A stretch of 64,000 nt of DNA from Bacteroidota bacterium. GTDB lineage: Bacteria > Bacteroidota > Bacteroidia > Bacteroidales > F082. Positions 46,742 through 55,780 of this stretch are shown one piece after another (positions within the stretch are counted from its first letter, which is position 1; the number at the start of each line of letters is the position of its first letter). The notes beneath the pieces are model-generated. The model had not been told where the DNA came from. It searched no databases and saw nothing but the letters and a program-made list of their open reading frames with translations. The position numbers and the translations under genes were made by a program. The DNA lies in NCBI GenBank assembly GCA_009773165.1, contig WOUZ01000007.1, positions 62,001 to 126,000 of the forward strand, read 5' to 3'.

Positions 46742-48886
46742 TCAGGCCTCGCTGCCCAGTTTCATTGTCAGATTTATCCTTTTTCGTTCCACATCAACCT
46801 GCAACACCTTCACTTTAACATGCTGATTCAGCCGCACGACCTCATTTGGGTCGCGAACGAACCTATCTGCCAGCTGACTTAAATGAACGAGACCATCCTG
46901 ATGAACGCCAATGTCAACGAAAGCCCCGAAAGCTGTGATGTTCGTCACAACTCCATCGAGCACCATACCTTCATGAAGGTCGTTGATACTTCGGATGTCC
47001 TTTGCAAATGAGAACATTTCAAATTGTTTACGAGGATCACGTCCGGGTTTCTCGAGTTCCTGCAAGATGTCAGTAATGGTTTCAATCCCTGTTTCAGGGG
47101 TCACAAAATCGTCTATCTGAACATTTTTCCTAAGGTCTTTTCTACCAATGATACCAGCTACCGACTCCCCTAAACTGGCCGCAATACGTTCAGCAATAGC
47201 ATAGCTTTCAGGATGAACAGCACTGGCATCCAGCGGATTGTCGCCACCTTGAATACGGAGAAAACCAGCACTCTGTTCAAATGCCTTCCCCCCCAAACGA
47301 CTTACCTCAAGTAACTGACGCCGGTTTTTAAAGCCTCCATTCTTAGTTCGAAATTGTATGATGTTGGAAGCCAACTGAGGTCCAAGGCCACTCACATAAG
47401 AAAGTAATTGCTCGCTTGCTGTGTTTAACTCAACCCCTACCGCATTCACGCAGCTTTCAACGGTCATCACGAGGCTTTCCTGCAAAGCTTTTTGATCAAC
47501 ATCATGCTGATACTGGCCAACGCCAATCGATTTTGGATCGATCTTCACTAGCTCAGCCAAGGGATCCATCAGTCTGCGGCCAATGCTGACAGCCCCACGC
47601 ACAGTTACATCATAATCAGGAAATTCATCACGTGCTACTTTACTGGCAGAATAAACAGAGGCCCCACTTTCGTTGACCATCACCGCCATCACATCCCTGT
47701 CAAAAGGTATTCCTTTAATAAGGTCTTCTGTTTCACGCCCTGCGGTACCATTTCCAACAGCTACAACATCCACTTTATAAGCATGGACAAGCGATTTTAG
47801 TTTTTGTACCGACTGCTTCACTTCGTGATGTGGAGGATGAGGATAAATGGTATCATTATGCAACAACATACCGTTCTCGTTGAGTATAACGAGTTTACAT
47901 CCGGTTCGGAAGCCAGGATCAAGTGCTAAGATGCGTTTGGAACCAAGCGGAGGCGATAACAAAAGCTGGCGCAAATTTCCAGCAAACACCCGAATAGCTA
48001 CCTCATCTGCTTTTTCTTTGTAATAAGAAAGCATCTCGTTTGAGAGGGAAGGAGCAAGTAAACGCTTTATGGAATCGGCAACCGCTAAGGCAACTTGTTT
48101 TGCTTTTGGGCTATTGTTTCGCACATAAATACGTTCAGCTATTTGTACTGCAGCCTCATCTTCAACTTCGATTTTCACTTTTAGCACCTCTTCTTCAAAA
48201 CCTCTGAGCAGCGCCAGAATACGGTGCGAAGGAGCCTTAGCCAAGGGTTCGTTCCAATCGAAATATAAGCGGTAAGTTTTCCCCTCTTCTTCCTTATCTT
48301 TGGCTACTGCGCTGGTAATGACAGCTGTTTTGTGATATAACCTGCGCAGGCGGTCGCGCACCCTGATGTCCTCACTCACCATTTCAGCAATGATATCACG
48401 TGCACCTGCCAGAGCAACAGCAGTATCTGCAACATCTTTTGACGGATTCACAAAACGTGCAGCAGCAGTTTCCGGATCGGTATAATCCTGTTGAAGCAGT
48501 TGATTTGCAAGAGGTTCGAGCCCTTTTTCACGAGCAATAGTAGCTTTCGTACGACGTTTAGGCTTATACGGCAGGTAAATATCTTCCAACTCTTGCAGAG
48601 TTGGCGCTTCGTTGATTAGATTAAGTAGTTCAGGAGTCATTTTTCCTTGCTCGGTAACCGAATTTCTAATCACCTCTTTTCGTTTATCGAGGGCCTCGAG
48701 TTGCTGCCAGCGTTTTAGCACATGTGCAATAACCTCTTCATCCATAGCCCCAGTTTTCTCTTTTCGGTAACGGGCGACAAAAGGAATTGTAGCTCCTTCA
48801 GAAAGCAGTGTTAGTGTGTTACGCACATGCTGGTATTCCAGTTGTAACTCATTTGCAATAACTTGTGCATATGTGGCAATATCCAT
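46742..48886 (-). CDS. tex: Tex-family RNA-binding protein with S1 domain
   Basis: 714 residues from ATG 48886 (MDIATYAQVIANELQLEYQHV); the frame is open further up to 49039 but that part has no Tex homology. The N-terminal helical region (PFVARYRKEKTGAMDEEVI, LEDIYLPYKPKRRTKATIAREKGLEPLA), the YqgF/RNase H-like domain (ILALDPGFRTGCKLVILNENG), helix-hairpin-helix motifs (GLGPQLASNIIQFRTKNGGFKNRRQLL) and the C-terminal S1 domain (LHEGMVLDGVVTNITAFGAFVDIGVHQDGLVHLS) are in the canonical order. Tex binds nucleic acids and affects transcription and RNA turnover. Confidence 0.96.
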   Translation of the reverse strand: MDIATYAQVIANELQLEYQHVRNTLTLLSEGATIPFVARYRKEKTGAMDEEVIAHVLKRWQQLEALDKRKEVIRNSVTEQGKMTPELLNLINEAPTLQELEDIYLPYKPKRRTKATIAREKGLEPLANQLLQQDYTDPETAAARFVNPSKDVADTAVALAGARDIIAEMVSEDIRVRDRLRRLYHKTAVITSAVAKDKEEEGKTYRLYFDWNEPLAKAPSHRILALLRGFEEEVLKVKIEVEDEAAVQIAERIYVRNNSPKAKQVALAVADSIKRLLAPSLSNEMLSYYKEKADEVAIRVFAGNLRQLLLSPPLGSKRILALDPGFRTGCKLVILNENGMLLHNDTIYPHPPHHEVKQSVQKLKSLVHAYKVDVVAVGNGTAGRETEDLIKGIPFDRDVMAVMVNESGASVYSASKVARDEFPDYDVTVRGAVSIGRRLMDPLAELVKIDPKSIGVGQYQHDVDQKALQESLVMTVESCVNAVGVELNTASEQLLSYVSGLGPQLASNIIQFRTKNGGFKNRRQLLEVSRLGGKAFEQSAGFLRIQGGDNPLDASAVHPESYAIAERIAASLGESVAGIIGRKDLRKNVQIDDFVTPETGIETITDILQELEKPGRDPRKQFEMFSFAKDIRSINDLHEGMVLDGVVTNITAFGAFVDIGVHQDGLVHLSQLADRFVRDPNEVVRLNQHVKVKVLQVDVERKRINLTMKLGSEA

Positions 48887-49037
48887 GGGTGGTATTTTTG
48901 GGAGGACGAAAATACGATCTTTTTTGCTTTTGCCAGTAAGTATATAAAAGCTGTATTTGAATAGAGAAAACAAAATGAGGGATTCCATGTCTGTAAACTT
49001 TTTATATCTTCGTTGCCGAATTATAATCCATTGAAAC

Positions 49038-50720
49038 ATGAAAAAGAATCTTACTTTATTATTACTTCTTAGTTTTTTTGCTCTAACTACCTATGCTCAA
49101 AGCAACCGTATGCTTCTTGCTGAAGGCTTCACCAGTTCGACCTGTGGCCCTTGCGCATCGCAGAATCCAGCTTTTGATGCGTTGCTCCACAACAATCTTG
49201 ATAAGATCACTTCGATCAAATATCACATGAGCTGGCCAGCTCCGGGCAACGACCCCATGTACCTGCACAACACCGTTGACAACAATGCCCGCCGCTCTTA
49301 TTACAACATCAATTCGGTTCCTCACGTTTATCTCAGCGGCAACATCTTTCACGGTATGCCTAGTCAGATTAATCAAACGATGATCAACAACAATGCAAAC
49401 CAGCCTGCTGATTTTGATGTTGTGATGCAACACCGCCTTAATGCCAGTCAGGATAGCATTTTCGTTACCATGCTCATTAAAGCCAATGTTGCTGTTAGCG
49501 GTACCCTTATCGCTCATATTGCTGTGATTGAAAAAGAAATTCATTTTACAACTGCTCCTGGCACAAATGGCGAAAAAGACTTTTATAATGTAATGAAAGC
49601 CCTCATCCCTACCCGCAATGGAACAGTTCTTCCTGATTTTGAAGCTAATGAATATGTGATCCTCGAGGCAAGCTGGAAATTAGCTAACGTTTATAATATC
49701 AATCAGTTGGCAGCTGTCGGTTTTGTTCAGAACAACACCACCAAATATGTTTATCAGGCGGCTAACAGCACCATCGATCCTGTCAATCCTTTTTATACCA
49801 ACGATGCTGAAGTGAAATCCATTGAGAACGGTACAGCCTTCAATTGTAGTGGTAGCATGAACCCAAAGGCAGTAATAACAAACAACAGCTCAGCTCCTTT
49901 GACATCTGCCACTGTTGAATTTGCTGTCAATGGACAAACAGTTCAAACTGTTAACTGGACTGGGTCACTGGCTTTCAGACAAACAGCCGTTGTTGAAGCC
50001 GGACAAATCAATTTTGGACTTCTAAACAGCAATGAGCTTACTGCCACAATCACCACAGCCAACGGCAGTGCAGATGGTTATCTTGCAAACAACAGCTTTG
50101 GTTTACCTTTTGTTTCCGCGCCTATCCTCACTGATCCAGTTACGGTGTATCTTCTTTTGAACACCAAACCTGAAGAAACAAGCTGGGAGTTGCTCAACGG
50201 CAATGGCGAAGTTGTGCAGTCGGGAGGACCTTACACGACACCTGGTGCTATCATTACTCAAGTTTTGAATATGCCTCAGGGTGCATGTTACGAATTTGTG
50301 ATAAAAGATGCTGCAGGTAACGGACTATGTTGCGGAGACGGAATCGGATTTTATGCCATCCTTGAAGGAAGCAACACAACCCCCATCTTTTCCGGACAGT
50401 CATTTGGCTACGAAGAACGCAATCAGATTGCCTATGGATTTGTTGGCGTGGACGAGAAAAAGGCTCAATCCGACATTCAGCTGGTTCCAAATCCGGCATC
50501 ACATGATTTTAACTTTACAGTAAATATTGAAAACACTTCTGATGTAGTGTTGCGTATTCATGACCTCAGTGGTCGTCTCATTATCAGCGACAACTTCAGA
50601 CAGCTTGGAATGGGACAACATACCCTTTCACAATCAGTAAGAGATCTTAGGCAAGGAGTGTATATGGTTAGCATTGAGTATAATAACTCTATAAATACTG
50701 CACGATTAGTTGTGGAATAA
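49038..50720 (+). CDS. T9SS-secreted Omp28-like protein with CGPC motif
   Basis: 560 residues. After a signal peptide (~1-20, LLLLLSFFALTTYAQ), the Omp28/thioredoxin-like domain starts at once with AEGFTSSTCGPCASQN (Cys36, Cys39). Downstream come Ig-like/CARDB segments, a Cys-containing loop (GNGLCCGDGIGFY), and a type A T9SS sorting domain (IQLVPNPASHDFNFTV ... GVYMVSIEYNN). It is exported and probably surface-attached. It is divergent from tex and related in its thioredoxin-like part to the 39508 protein. The CxxC could support redox chemistry, but adhesion or fibre-type roles are equally possible. Confidence 0.87.
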   Translation: MKKNLTLLLLLSFFALTTYAQSNRMLLAEGFTSSTCGPCASQNPAFDALLHNNLDKITSIKYHMSWPAPGNDPMYLHNTVDNNARRSYYNINSVPHVYLSGNIFHGMPSQINQTMINNNANQPADFDVVMQHRLNASQDSIFVTMLIKANVAVSGTLIAHIAVIEKEIHFTTAPGTNGEKDFYNVMKALIPTRNGTVLPDFEANEYVILEASWKLANVYNINQLAAVGFVQNNTTKYVYQAANSTIDPVNPFYTNDAEVKSIENGTAFNCSGSMNPKAVITNNSSAPLTSATVEFAVNGQTVQTVNWTGSLAFRQTAVVEAGQINFGLLNSNELTATITTANGSADGYLANNSFGLPFVSAPILTDPVTVYLLLNTKPEETSWELLNGNGEVVQSGGPYTTPGAIITQVLNMPQGACYEFVIKDAAGNGLCCGDGIGFYAILEGSNTTPIFSGQSFGYEERNQIAYGFVGVDEKKAQSDIQLVPNPASHDFNFTVNIENTSDVVLRIHDLSGRLIISDNFRQLGMGQHTLSQSVRDLRQGVYMVSIEYNNSINTARLVVE

Positions 50721-50740
50721 TTACTTCTAAGAAATGATTA

Positions 50741-50774
50741 AAAGGCCGTTCGGTTTCCCGAACGGCCTTTTTAT
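50741..50774 (+). terminator. Terminator of the 49038 gene
   Basis: AAAGGCCGTTCGG and CCGAACGGCCTTT form a perfect 13-bp stem with a 4-base loop, followed by TTATT. The symmetric A/T flanks could terminate both strands. Confidence 0.85.
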
Positions 50775-50949
50775 TAGATATCAAAGATATGCATCGGGAT
50801 ACCTGACATTTGTTAGTAAGTCTTTAATATTCTTATATTCGAATCTTACAAAATTCCTACCGCTAATGTCACACGTTGAGACCAAAATAGCAAGAATTAT
50901 TGTTTTATTGCAATCGCTAATTCGGATTCATGTATTAGTCTAACCCAAA

Positions 50950-53106
50950 TCACAAAATGAGTAACTTTTGAATGTGCCGTTTTTGTTGAGTGAGCAATTC
51001 TACAAAATAAATACCTGAAGGCAGATCTATTTGGTTTAGCTGATAGCGATTTGCGAAATCAAATTCTTTTATTTTACGACCTTTTATATCAAAAAAAGCA
51101 ATAGTTTTCCAAGTATCGATTTTGATTTGCAAACTGTTGGTCGAGGGATTTGGATAAATAAAACCTTCATTCTGATCAGGCCTACACGCGTCTACTAATG
51201 AAAGCGTTGGGTTAAAATAGGCCTGAATCAGATTGCCTGTTCCAATATTCCAGCCTTTGCTTGGACTAATGAACAAATGCTTTTTAATTACACCACCTTG
51301 TGGATTTTCGTCAATTGCAACCTCCCAGTTATTTCCTCCATCGAAACTTACAGCAACCAAAGTGTTACGGAAAGCAGCCAGAAATGTCAAATCATCAAAT
51401 ACTTTAACAATTGTGTTTGTTAAATCAGAAGACGTGGTAATCGGTTCCCAGCTTTGTCCAGCATTCACTGTTTTTGACAATCCCTCATTTGCTATACTAA
51501 TTAGACATGTGTTGTTTGTTGAACAACTGATACTAATTATTTTATTAACAGAACCATAGTCAGATATTCGCCAGGTCAGCCCACCATCATCTGTAACCAT
51601 CAGTTTTCCTAGTGACCCGCTATTCGACAATGTAGCATAACCAATCAGATTATCGATAAATTCAAATGAGTTATATAAAGTATATCCAGATGGCTGGTTC
51701 AGTTGGTATTCATACCATGAAAACCCACCATCAATCGTTTTCAGGATACTTCCATCAATTGCTCCAAGTATAATATTCAGGCTGTCAGTAGCGGCAATAT
51801 GTTTATAAATCTTGTTGGAATTAAATGACATTTTTAACCAAGTATTACCTGCATCCTTACTCTTCAAAATAAAGTCTTGATTGCCAAGGGCATAAACTAT
51901 ACCGGGGGTGGGAATTGCGATTTCAAGGATTTCCTGTATTCCATTTCTGGATTGCCCAAATGTTTTTATCCAATTCGTGCCACCATCATCCGTTTTATAT
52001 ATAAAAGTTTCACTCAAATCAAAACCACACAAGAGACCATGCTCATTATCAGAAAATCTAATGTCATTAAAATATCCCTTAATACCACTAACCTGAGAAT
52101 TCCAGGTTGTCCCATTGTCTGTTGTTTTTAAAATTTCAGGCAATGTACTTACGACATAGAAAATGCTATCAATCGGATTGCTACAGTCCTCTAATGGCAT
52201 GAACATGTTAGAAGAAATAAGTTTTGATACCCAATTCTGTCCACCATCTTCAGTGATATAAATATGTGATTGTGCCATAGCCCAACCATGATCATCGTCT
52301 TCAAAATGAATTCTGCTTATCCCTGCTGAACTATAGCAAAGACCCAAATCGTGATAAACCCAGCTATTTCCACCATCAGATGAATGATAAGCTTTAGCGG
52401 TATATCCGTCATTTCCCGGGTTAAGAGAAGCATTGCCAACAGCAATCCATAACTCCTCCTCGCTAATAACGAAAATATCTTTGATTTTATACACATCTGC
52501 TGGCAACAGAACCTCATGCCATGTTCTCCCACCGTTATCAGAACGTTTCAATACAGGTTGCGAAGGTGTATCCCAACTGTAACCAGCTACATAGCCAGTG
52601 TTCTCTGTTGCAAATTCAATATCAAAATAATGCATGGCTCCACTAATATTATTACTTAGTGTTTGCCAGGTTAAACCACCATCTGTTGTTTTGGTAACGA
52701 TTTGGTAAGTTCCGCATAACCAGCCTATAGTGTCATTAATAAAAAATGAATTTGTATAATCCCCATTTAATTGCTTCTTTTTATAAGTCCAACTATTCCC
52801 TCCATCCGTAGTAATATAAATATGACTCCATGAAACAAGAATACCAAGATTTTTTCCAAAGAAATTCAACGAGCTCAGTTGAACTCCCTCAATCGGATAA
52901 GGGACACTTTTCCAGCTTAATCCTCCATCAGTTGTACCCAAGAATGTTGAATTACCTCCAGTAATAAATCCAGTATCTTGCGAAATAAATTCTACCTGAT
53001 GAATGGAATTTGGGGTTGGCAATGGATTTAATGTTGTCCATAATTGTGGTTTACTCATAAACGGAAAGAACAAAATGAACATTAGACTTGCGTAAATCTT
53101 CATCAT
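50950..53106 (-). CDS. T9SS-secreted BNR/YCF48-type propeller protein
   Basis: 718 residues with signal peptide (YASLMFILFFPFMSKP). At least ten Asp-box/BNR-like repeats are visible, each with a (D)DGG-x-(S/T)-W core: ITTDGGNSWTY, KTTDGGLTWQTL, RSDNGGRTWHEV, SSDGGNSWVYH, ITEDGGQNWVSK, KTDDGGTNWIKT, KTIDGGFSWYEY and VTDDGGLTWRIS among them. This predicts one or two beta-propellers as in YCF48/HCF136 or sortilin-like proteins. A T9SS type A sorting domain ends the protein (FIYPNPSTNSLQIKID ... GIYFVELLTQ). A surface-exposed binding protein is likely; the ligand is unknown. Confidence 0.88.
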   Translation of the reverse strand: MMKIYASLMFILFFPFMSKPQLWTTLNPLPTPNSIHQVEFISQDTGFITGGNSTFLGTTDGGLSWKSVPYPIEGVQLSSLNFFGKNLGILVSWSHIYITTDGGNSWTYKKKQLNGDYTNSFFINDTIGWLCGTYQIVTKTTDGGLTWQTLSNNISGAMHYFDIEFATENTGYVAGYSWDTPSQPVLKRSDNGGRTWHEVLLPADVYKIKDIFVISEEELWIAVGNASLNPGNDGYTAKAYHSSDGGNSWVYHDLGLCYSSAGISRIHFEDDDHGWAMAQSHIYITEDGGQNWVSKLISSNMFMPLEDCSNPIDSIFYVVSTLPEILKTTDNGTTWNSQVSGIKGYFNDIRFSDNEHGLLCGFDLSETFIYKTDDGGTNWIKTFGQSRNGIQEILEIAIPTPGIVYALGNQDFILKSKDAGNTWLKMSFNSNKIYKHIAATDSLNIILGAIDGSILKTIDGGFSWYEYQLNQPSGYTLYNSFEFIDNLIGYATLSNSGSLGKLMVTDDGGLTWRISDYGSVNKIISISCSTNNTCLISIANEGLSKTVNAGQSWEPITTSSDLTNTIVKVFDDLTFLAAFRNTLVAVSFDGGNNWEVAIDENPQGGVIKKHLFISPSKGWNIGTGNLIQAYFNPTLSLVDACRPDQNEGFIYPNPSTNSLQIKIDTWKTIAFFDIKGRKIKEFDFANRYQLNQIDLPSGIYFVELLTQQKRHIQKLLIL

Positions 53107-53407
53107 TTTTTGTTTTGGTTTGTTCTAAATAATAAAGTCCTAAGGTATCAGTTTTAAAACGATAAAGCGTTCCTGTTATTGCGTTTTTTTATGAAAATGC
53201 TGTTATTTATCTATATAGATTCTCTCAAAAAGTTGATTGACAAATAGCTGAACTTTATTATTCATAAAATCATCTCACCGAAAATAAGCTGTATAGGAGT
53301 TAAAATTAAAAACCTATAATTTTAATACAAGATATCTTCTTACCATGAATGTGTTTATATTCAATCCCTTGCGTCTTGTCGTAATGGATTATTTAGTCTA
53401 AAATTAT
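53107..53407. other. Intergenic region upstream of the BNR/YCF48 gene
   Basis: 300 AT-rich bases between the 50950 gene and the terminator copy at the island's left edge. No recognisable gene, repeat or strong promoter match. Confidence 0.4.
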
Positions 53408-53434
53408 AAAAAAACCAACCCTATTAGGATTGGC
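53408..53434 (-). terminator. Terminator copy belonging to the truncated saccharopine dehydrogenase fragment
   Basis: CCAAcCCT and AGGaTTGG arms around ATT, with a T-run on the minus strand. The layout matches the terminators in the 94-base repeat copies at 55255 and 57809, including the internal C/A mismatch. Confidence 0.65.
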
Positions 53435-53481
53435 TTTTTAAAACAGCATTTCAATGCAGTTGAAACCTTATCTCAATTTTT

Positions 53482-53670
53482 TTAGGAGATATTCTCGCTC
53501 ATTGGTAATTCATATTGTTCCACCATGCGGATGTTCATGTCTTCGAGACGATCGAGGATGGGGTTGTAGATGCCGGGCAGCACAGGGATGTGCACGCCTG
53601 TCTCGGTGATTTCGCCTTTCAGATTAATCTCCACACCAATGGATGAGTGGAAAGCGTTTGTGCGCAAATG
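53482..53670 (-). pseudogene. Truncated 3' fragment of a saccharopine dehydrogenase gene
   Basis: About 63 codons whose translation repeats the C-terminus of the intact gene at 57883. The stretches LKGEITETGVHIPVLPGIYN and PILDRLEDMNIRMVEQY are identical, and the ends differ slightly (ELPMSENIS against GLPLSENIQ). Upstream of residue 2 the similarity disappears into unrelated AT-rich sequence. At nucleotide level the copies differ at many third positions, so the duplication is old or came from a related strain. The fragment lacks the catalytic and NAD domains and cannot be an enzyme. Confidence 0.85.
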
Positions 53671-53916
53671 ACATGTCAGTCAAGGTAGTTCAATTCTTGT
53701 ATACGGTTATATTTGATGCTATAATGGTGAAGATACAACATATAATACCAAATTGAATTATATGAAAACTCGTTTAAAACTGGTATAATATGAATCCGTT
53801 CCTTTATTGGAGATAAATAAGCACTATCGCTCACCAAAAAGTTGTTTTTTATGTCGGTACTTTTGCAATTGCCTGATGAAATAAAATATAGATACATCCG
53901 GAAATCATTAGCTTTT
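53671..53916. other. AT-rich junction between the gene fragment and the ATPase gene
   Basis: About 245 bases. A 73-codon minus frame (53676-53897) has spacer-like composition and no recognisable features. No inverted repeat or tRNA was seen at the junction. Confidence 0.4.
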
Positions 53917-55131
53917 TTACCAATCCCGGCTTAAAAAATCTCTTAAGTGCCAGTGCTCCACTCCTTCGATGTTTCCGCCTGAAGGTTCGTCCATCGTTAC
54001 TACAAGTTTTGGAAAATTGTCCCGAATCGTTAACAAGCTTCTGAACTCACGTTGACGGGTTTGCTCACTTTCCATCAAATAGGCACACTGTACATATAGT
54101 TTTTTGTCATCTTTCTCAGCAATGAAATCAACCTCATATTCTGCCGAAACGCCAACAAACACCTTGTACCCATTGACAACTAAGTGTTTAAACACGACGT
54201 TCTCAATCAATTTATTGACATGCATGGGTCGGTATCCAATCCACGCATTGCGTAGTCCGTGATCTTCGAAATAATATTTATCATTGGTTTCAAAATATTT
54301 TTTGCCTTGCAAATCAACACGTTGAACCTTAACCAGATAAAACGCATCCAGCGCGTACTGAATGTAATTGGTAAGAATAGCAACCGAAATCATTTGTCCC
54401 TGAGCCTTCATAAACTTGCTGATACTGTTTGCTGAAAACAAACTTCCGGTGTTGTCAGCTAAAAAGCGCATCAGGTTTTCCAGCATGGCTACGTTGCGAA
54501 TTTCATGCCGCTTCACCACATCTTTCAGCATTACGGTGGCATTGATGGTTTTCAGGTAGTCAAACACAACCTCGTCTGTGAAGGGTAAATGAATCAAATT
54601 AGGCAAACCTCCGTACTTCATGTACAATTGCAGGCTGTTGTTTTCATTGTTAAGTGAATGGAATTCAATAAATTCAGGATAGCTCAGGCTATGCACAGGA
54701 ATTTCGATAAACCTGCCACTGAGCCGGTCGGCCAGTTCGCCTGACAATACACTGGCGTTGCTGCCAGTACACCAAATGTCAACGAGTTGTTCATTGAGCA
54801 AGCTCCGAAGCGCCTGCTCAAAACCGTCAATTTCCTGCACCTCATCAATAAACAAATAATTGGCAACATCACCTTTCAGCCTGGACTTCACCTTCTCATA
54901 AAGGTCGGATGCCGTATTCAGGGTCGCAAATTCCATCAGCTCCATATCCACAAAGATGATATGGGCATCCGGCTCCATCTTCACAATGGCATCAGCCACC
55001 ATATGCATCAGATAGCTTTTTCCGGTGCGTCGTTGACCAGTAAATACCTTTATCAAGCTTATCCCTTTGAATGACAATGCTTTGTCGAGGTACTTTTGTC
55101 GGATAATGATTTTATCAGGACGTGGACTCAT
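53917..55131 (-). CDS. AAA_14/DUF4143 ATPase
   Basis: 404 residues. Walker A is TGQRRTGKS (residues 31-39), Walker B is YLFIDEVQE (92-100) and the sensor-type WCTGSNASVLSGELADRLSGR follows. The middle region (YPEFIEFHSL, YMKYGGLPNL, LKDVVKRHEIRN) and the C-terminal DUF4143 nuclease-like part (LIENVVFKHL, EVDFIAEKDDKKLYVQCAYLM) complete the usual layout. The ExD...K pattern in EVDFIAEKDDKKLYVQ resembles PD-(D/E)xK folds. Such ATPases are abundant, patchily distributed and often multicopy in Bacteroidota and archaea; their role is not established. The gene sits in the accessory island with phased repeats directly upstream. Confidence 0.9.
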   Translation of the reverse strand: MSPRPDKIIIRQKYLDKALSFKGISLIKVFTGQRRTGKSYLMHMVADAIVKMEPDAHIIFVDMELMEFATLNTASDLYEKVKSRLKGDVANYLFIDEVQEIDGFEQALRSLLNEQLVDIWCTGSNASVLSGELADRLSGRFIEIPVHSLSYPEFIEFHSLNNENNSLQLYMKYGGLPNLIHLPFTDEVVFDYLKTINATVMLKDVVKRHEIRNVAMLENLMRFLADNTGSLFSANSISKFMKAQGQMISVAILTNYIQYALDAFYLVKVQRVDLQGKKYFETNDKYYFEDHGLRNAWIGYRPMHVNKLIENVVFKHLVVNGYKVFVGVSAEYEVDFIAEKDDKKLYVQCAYLMESEQTRQREFRSLLTIRDNFPKLVVTMDEPSGGNIEGVEHWHLRDFLSRDW

Positions 55132-55150
55132 TTGTATTTTTAGTCAAAGA

Positions 55151-55246
55151 TAGTAAATATACTTCACAAAAGTCAAATTGATTCATTGTTTATAAAGTAT
55201 ACTTCATAAAACACTGATTTTATCTTCTTTTATAAAGTATGTTTCA
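55151..55246. repeat. Three direct repeats at 40-base pitch upstream of the ATPase gene
   Basis: TATACTTCA (55158-55166), TATACTTCA (55198-55206) and TATGTTTCA (55238-55246) are spaced exactly 40 bases start to start, and copies 2 and 3 share a preceding TATAAAG. The middle copy is centred in a near-palindrome (55189-55210: TTTATAAAGTA/TACTTCATAAA). The first copy begins 27 bases before the ATPase ATG at 55131. A 40-base period is close to four helical turns, so bound proteins would lie on one face. Confidence 0.65.
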
Positions 55247-55254
55247 GCACAAAA

Positions 55255-55348
55255 AGCACAACCCCTCTCAGGATTGTGCTTTCTCTAAACGGCATTCAAA
55301 CAGCGTTTCAAGGCTGTTTAAACCTGGTTTACTGAATGTTTTCGCTCA
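55255..55348 (-). repeat. 94-base repeat, copy B: terminator plus last codons of saccharopine dehydrogenase
   Basis: It matches 57809-57902 along its whole length, with about 8 mismatches counted by eye. On the minus strand it holds the last codons (SENIQ, stop) and then a terminator hairpin (CACAA/TTGTG arms). No further gene sequence follows beyond 55348. Confidence 0.8.
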
Positions 55349-55780
55349 TTGTAATTTATAGAAATTCTAAATAAGTTACAAAGTATTGTATTTCAGCATG
55401 AATGGTTTCTTGCTTTCGTCTGACCAAAAAAGCTTAACATTTGAGTGCTTGCTTTTTCTAATGGCAGTGCTTATCATTGTATCGAAAAAAAACAGACAAT
55501 GAGCAATACAAGACTCAGCCGTACCCCCCCCCGCAAAAGCAAGGGCTTTGGTGGTTTGTCAGGCGTAACGGGCGGGATTGTTTGTTGTTGTCATGAACTC
55601 ATCCACACACTTTTATTCCGCAAACAGTTTGTGCCTTATTGCACCACAAAATATATCTTTTTTTTGGGGAAGAATAAGTTCGATCAAGGTGGGCCGCAAT
55701 ATTTCTGAGGTGTGGCTATGCAAAATAGAGTATAAGTAGGATTTTCACAAAAACCAGTTTTCAAATTAACCTTTTAAACA
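55349..55780. other. Gap inside the island
   Basis: About 430 bases without a supported gene. It contains AAAGTATTGTATTTCAGC (55382-55399), loosely like the ATPase-upstream repeats, and a run of nine C (55524-55532) within an 87-codon frame of odd composition (55445-55708) that is not called. Confidence 0.4.

Noticed and set aside
48887-49039. 51-residue N-terminal extension of tex
   Set aside because: Hydrophobic and basic translation of the divergent promoter region; Tex homology starts at MDIATYAQ.
53676-53897. 73-codon minus frame between the gene fragment and the ATPase
   Set aside because: Tyr/Ile/Asn-rich, as expected of translated AT-rich junction DNA; no recognisable feature.
55151-55246. 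40-base repeats as a small CRISPR array
   Set aside because: Conserved core is under 20 bases and the intervals are not uniform spacers; no cas genes are present.
55445-55708. 87-codon frame in the island
   Set aside because: Runs through a C9 tract and odd Gly/Cys/Phe clusters; no start signal or family. Kept only as part of the gap description.
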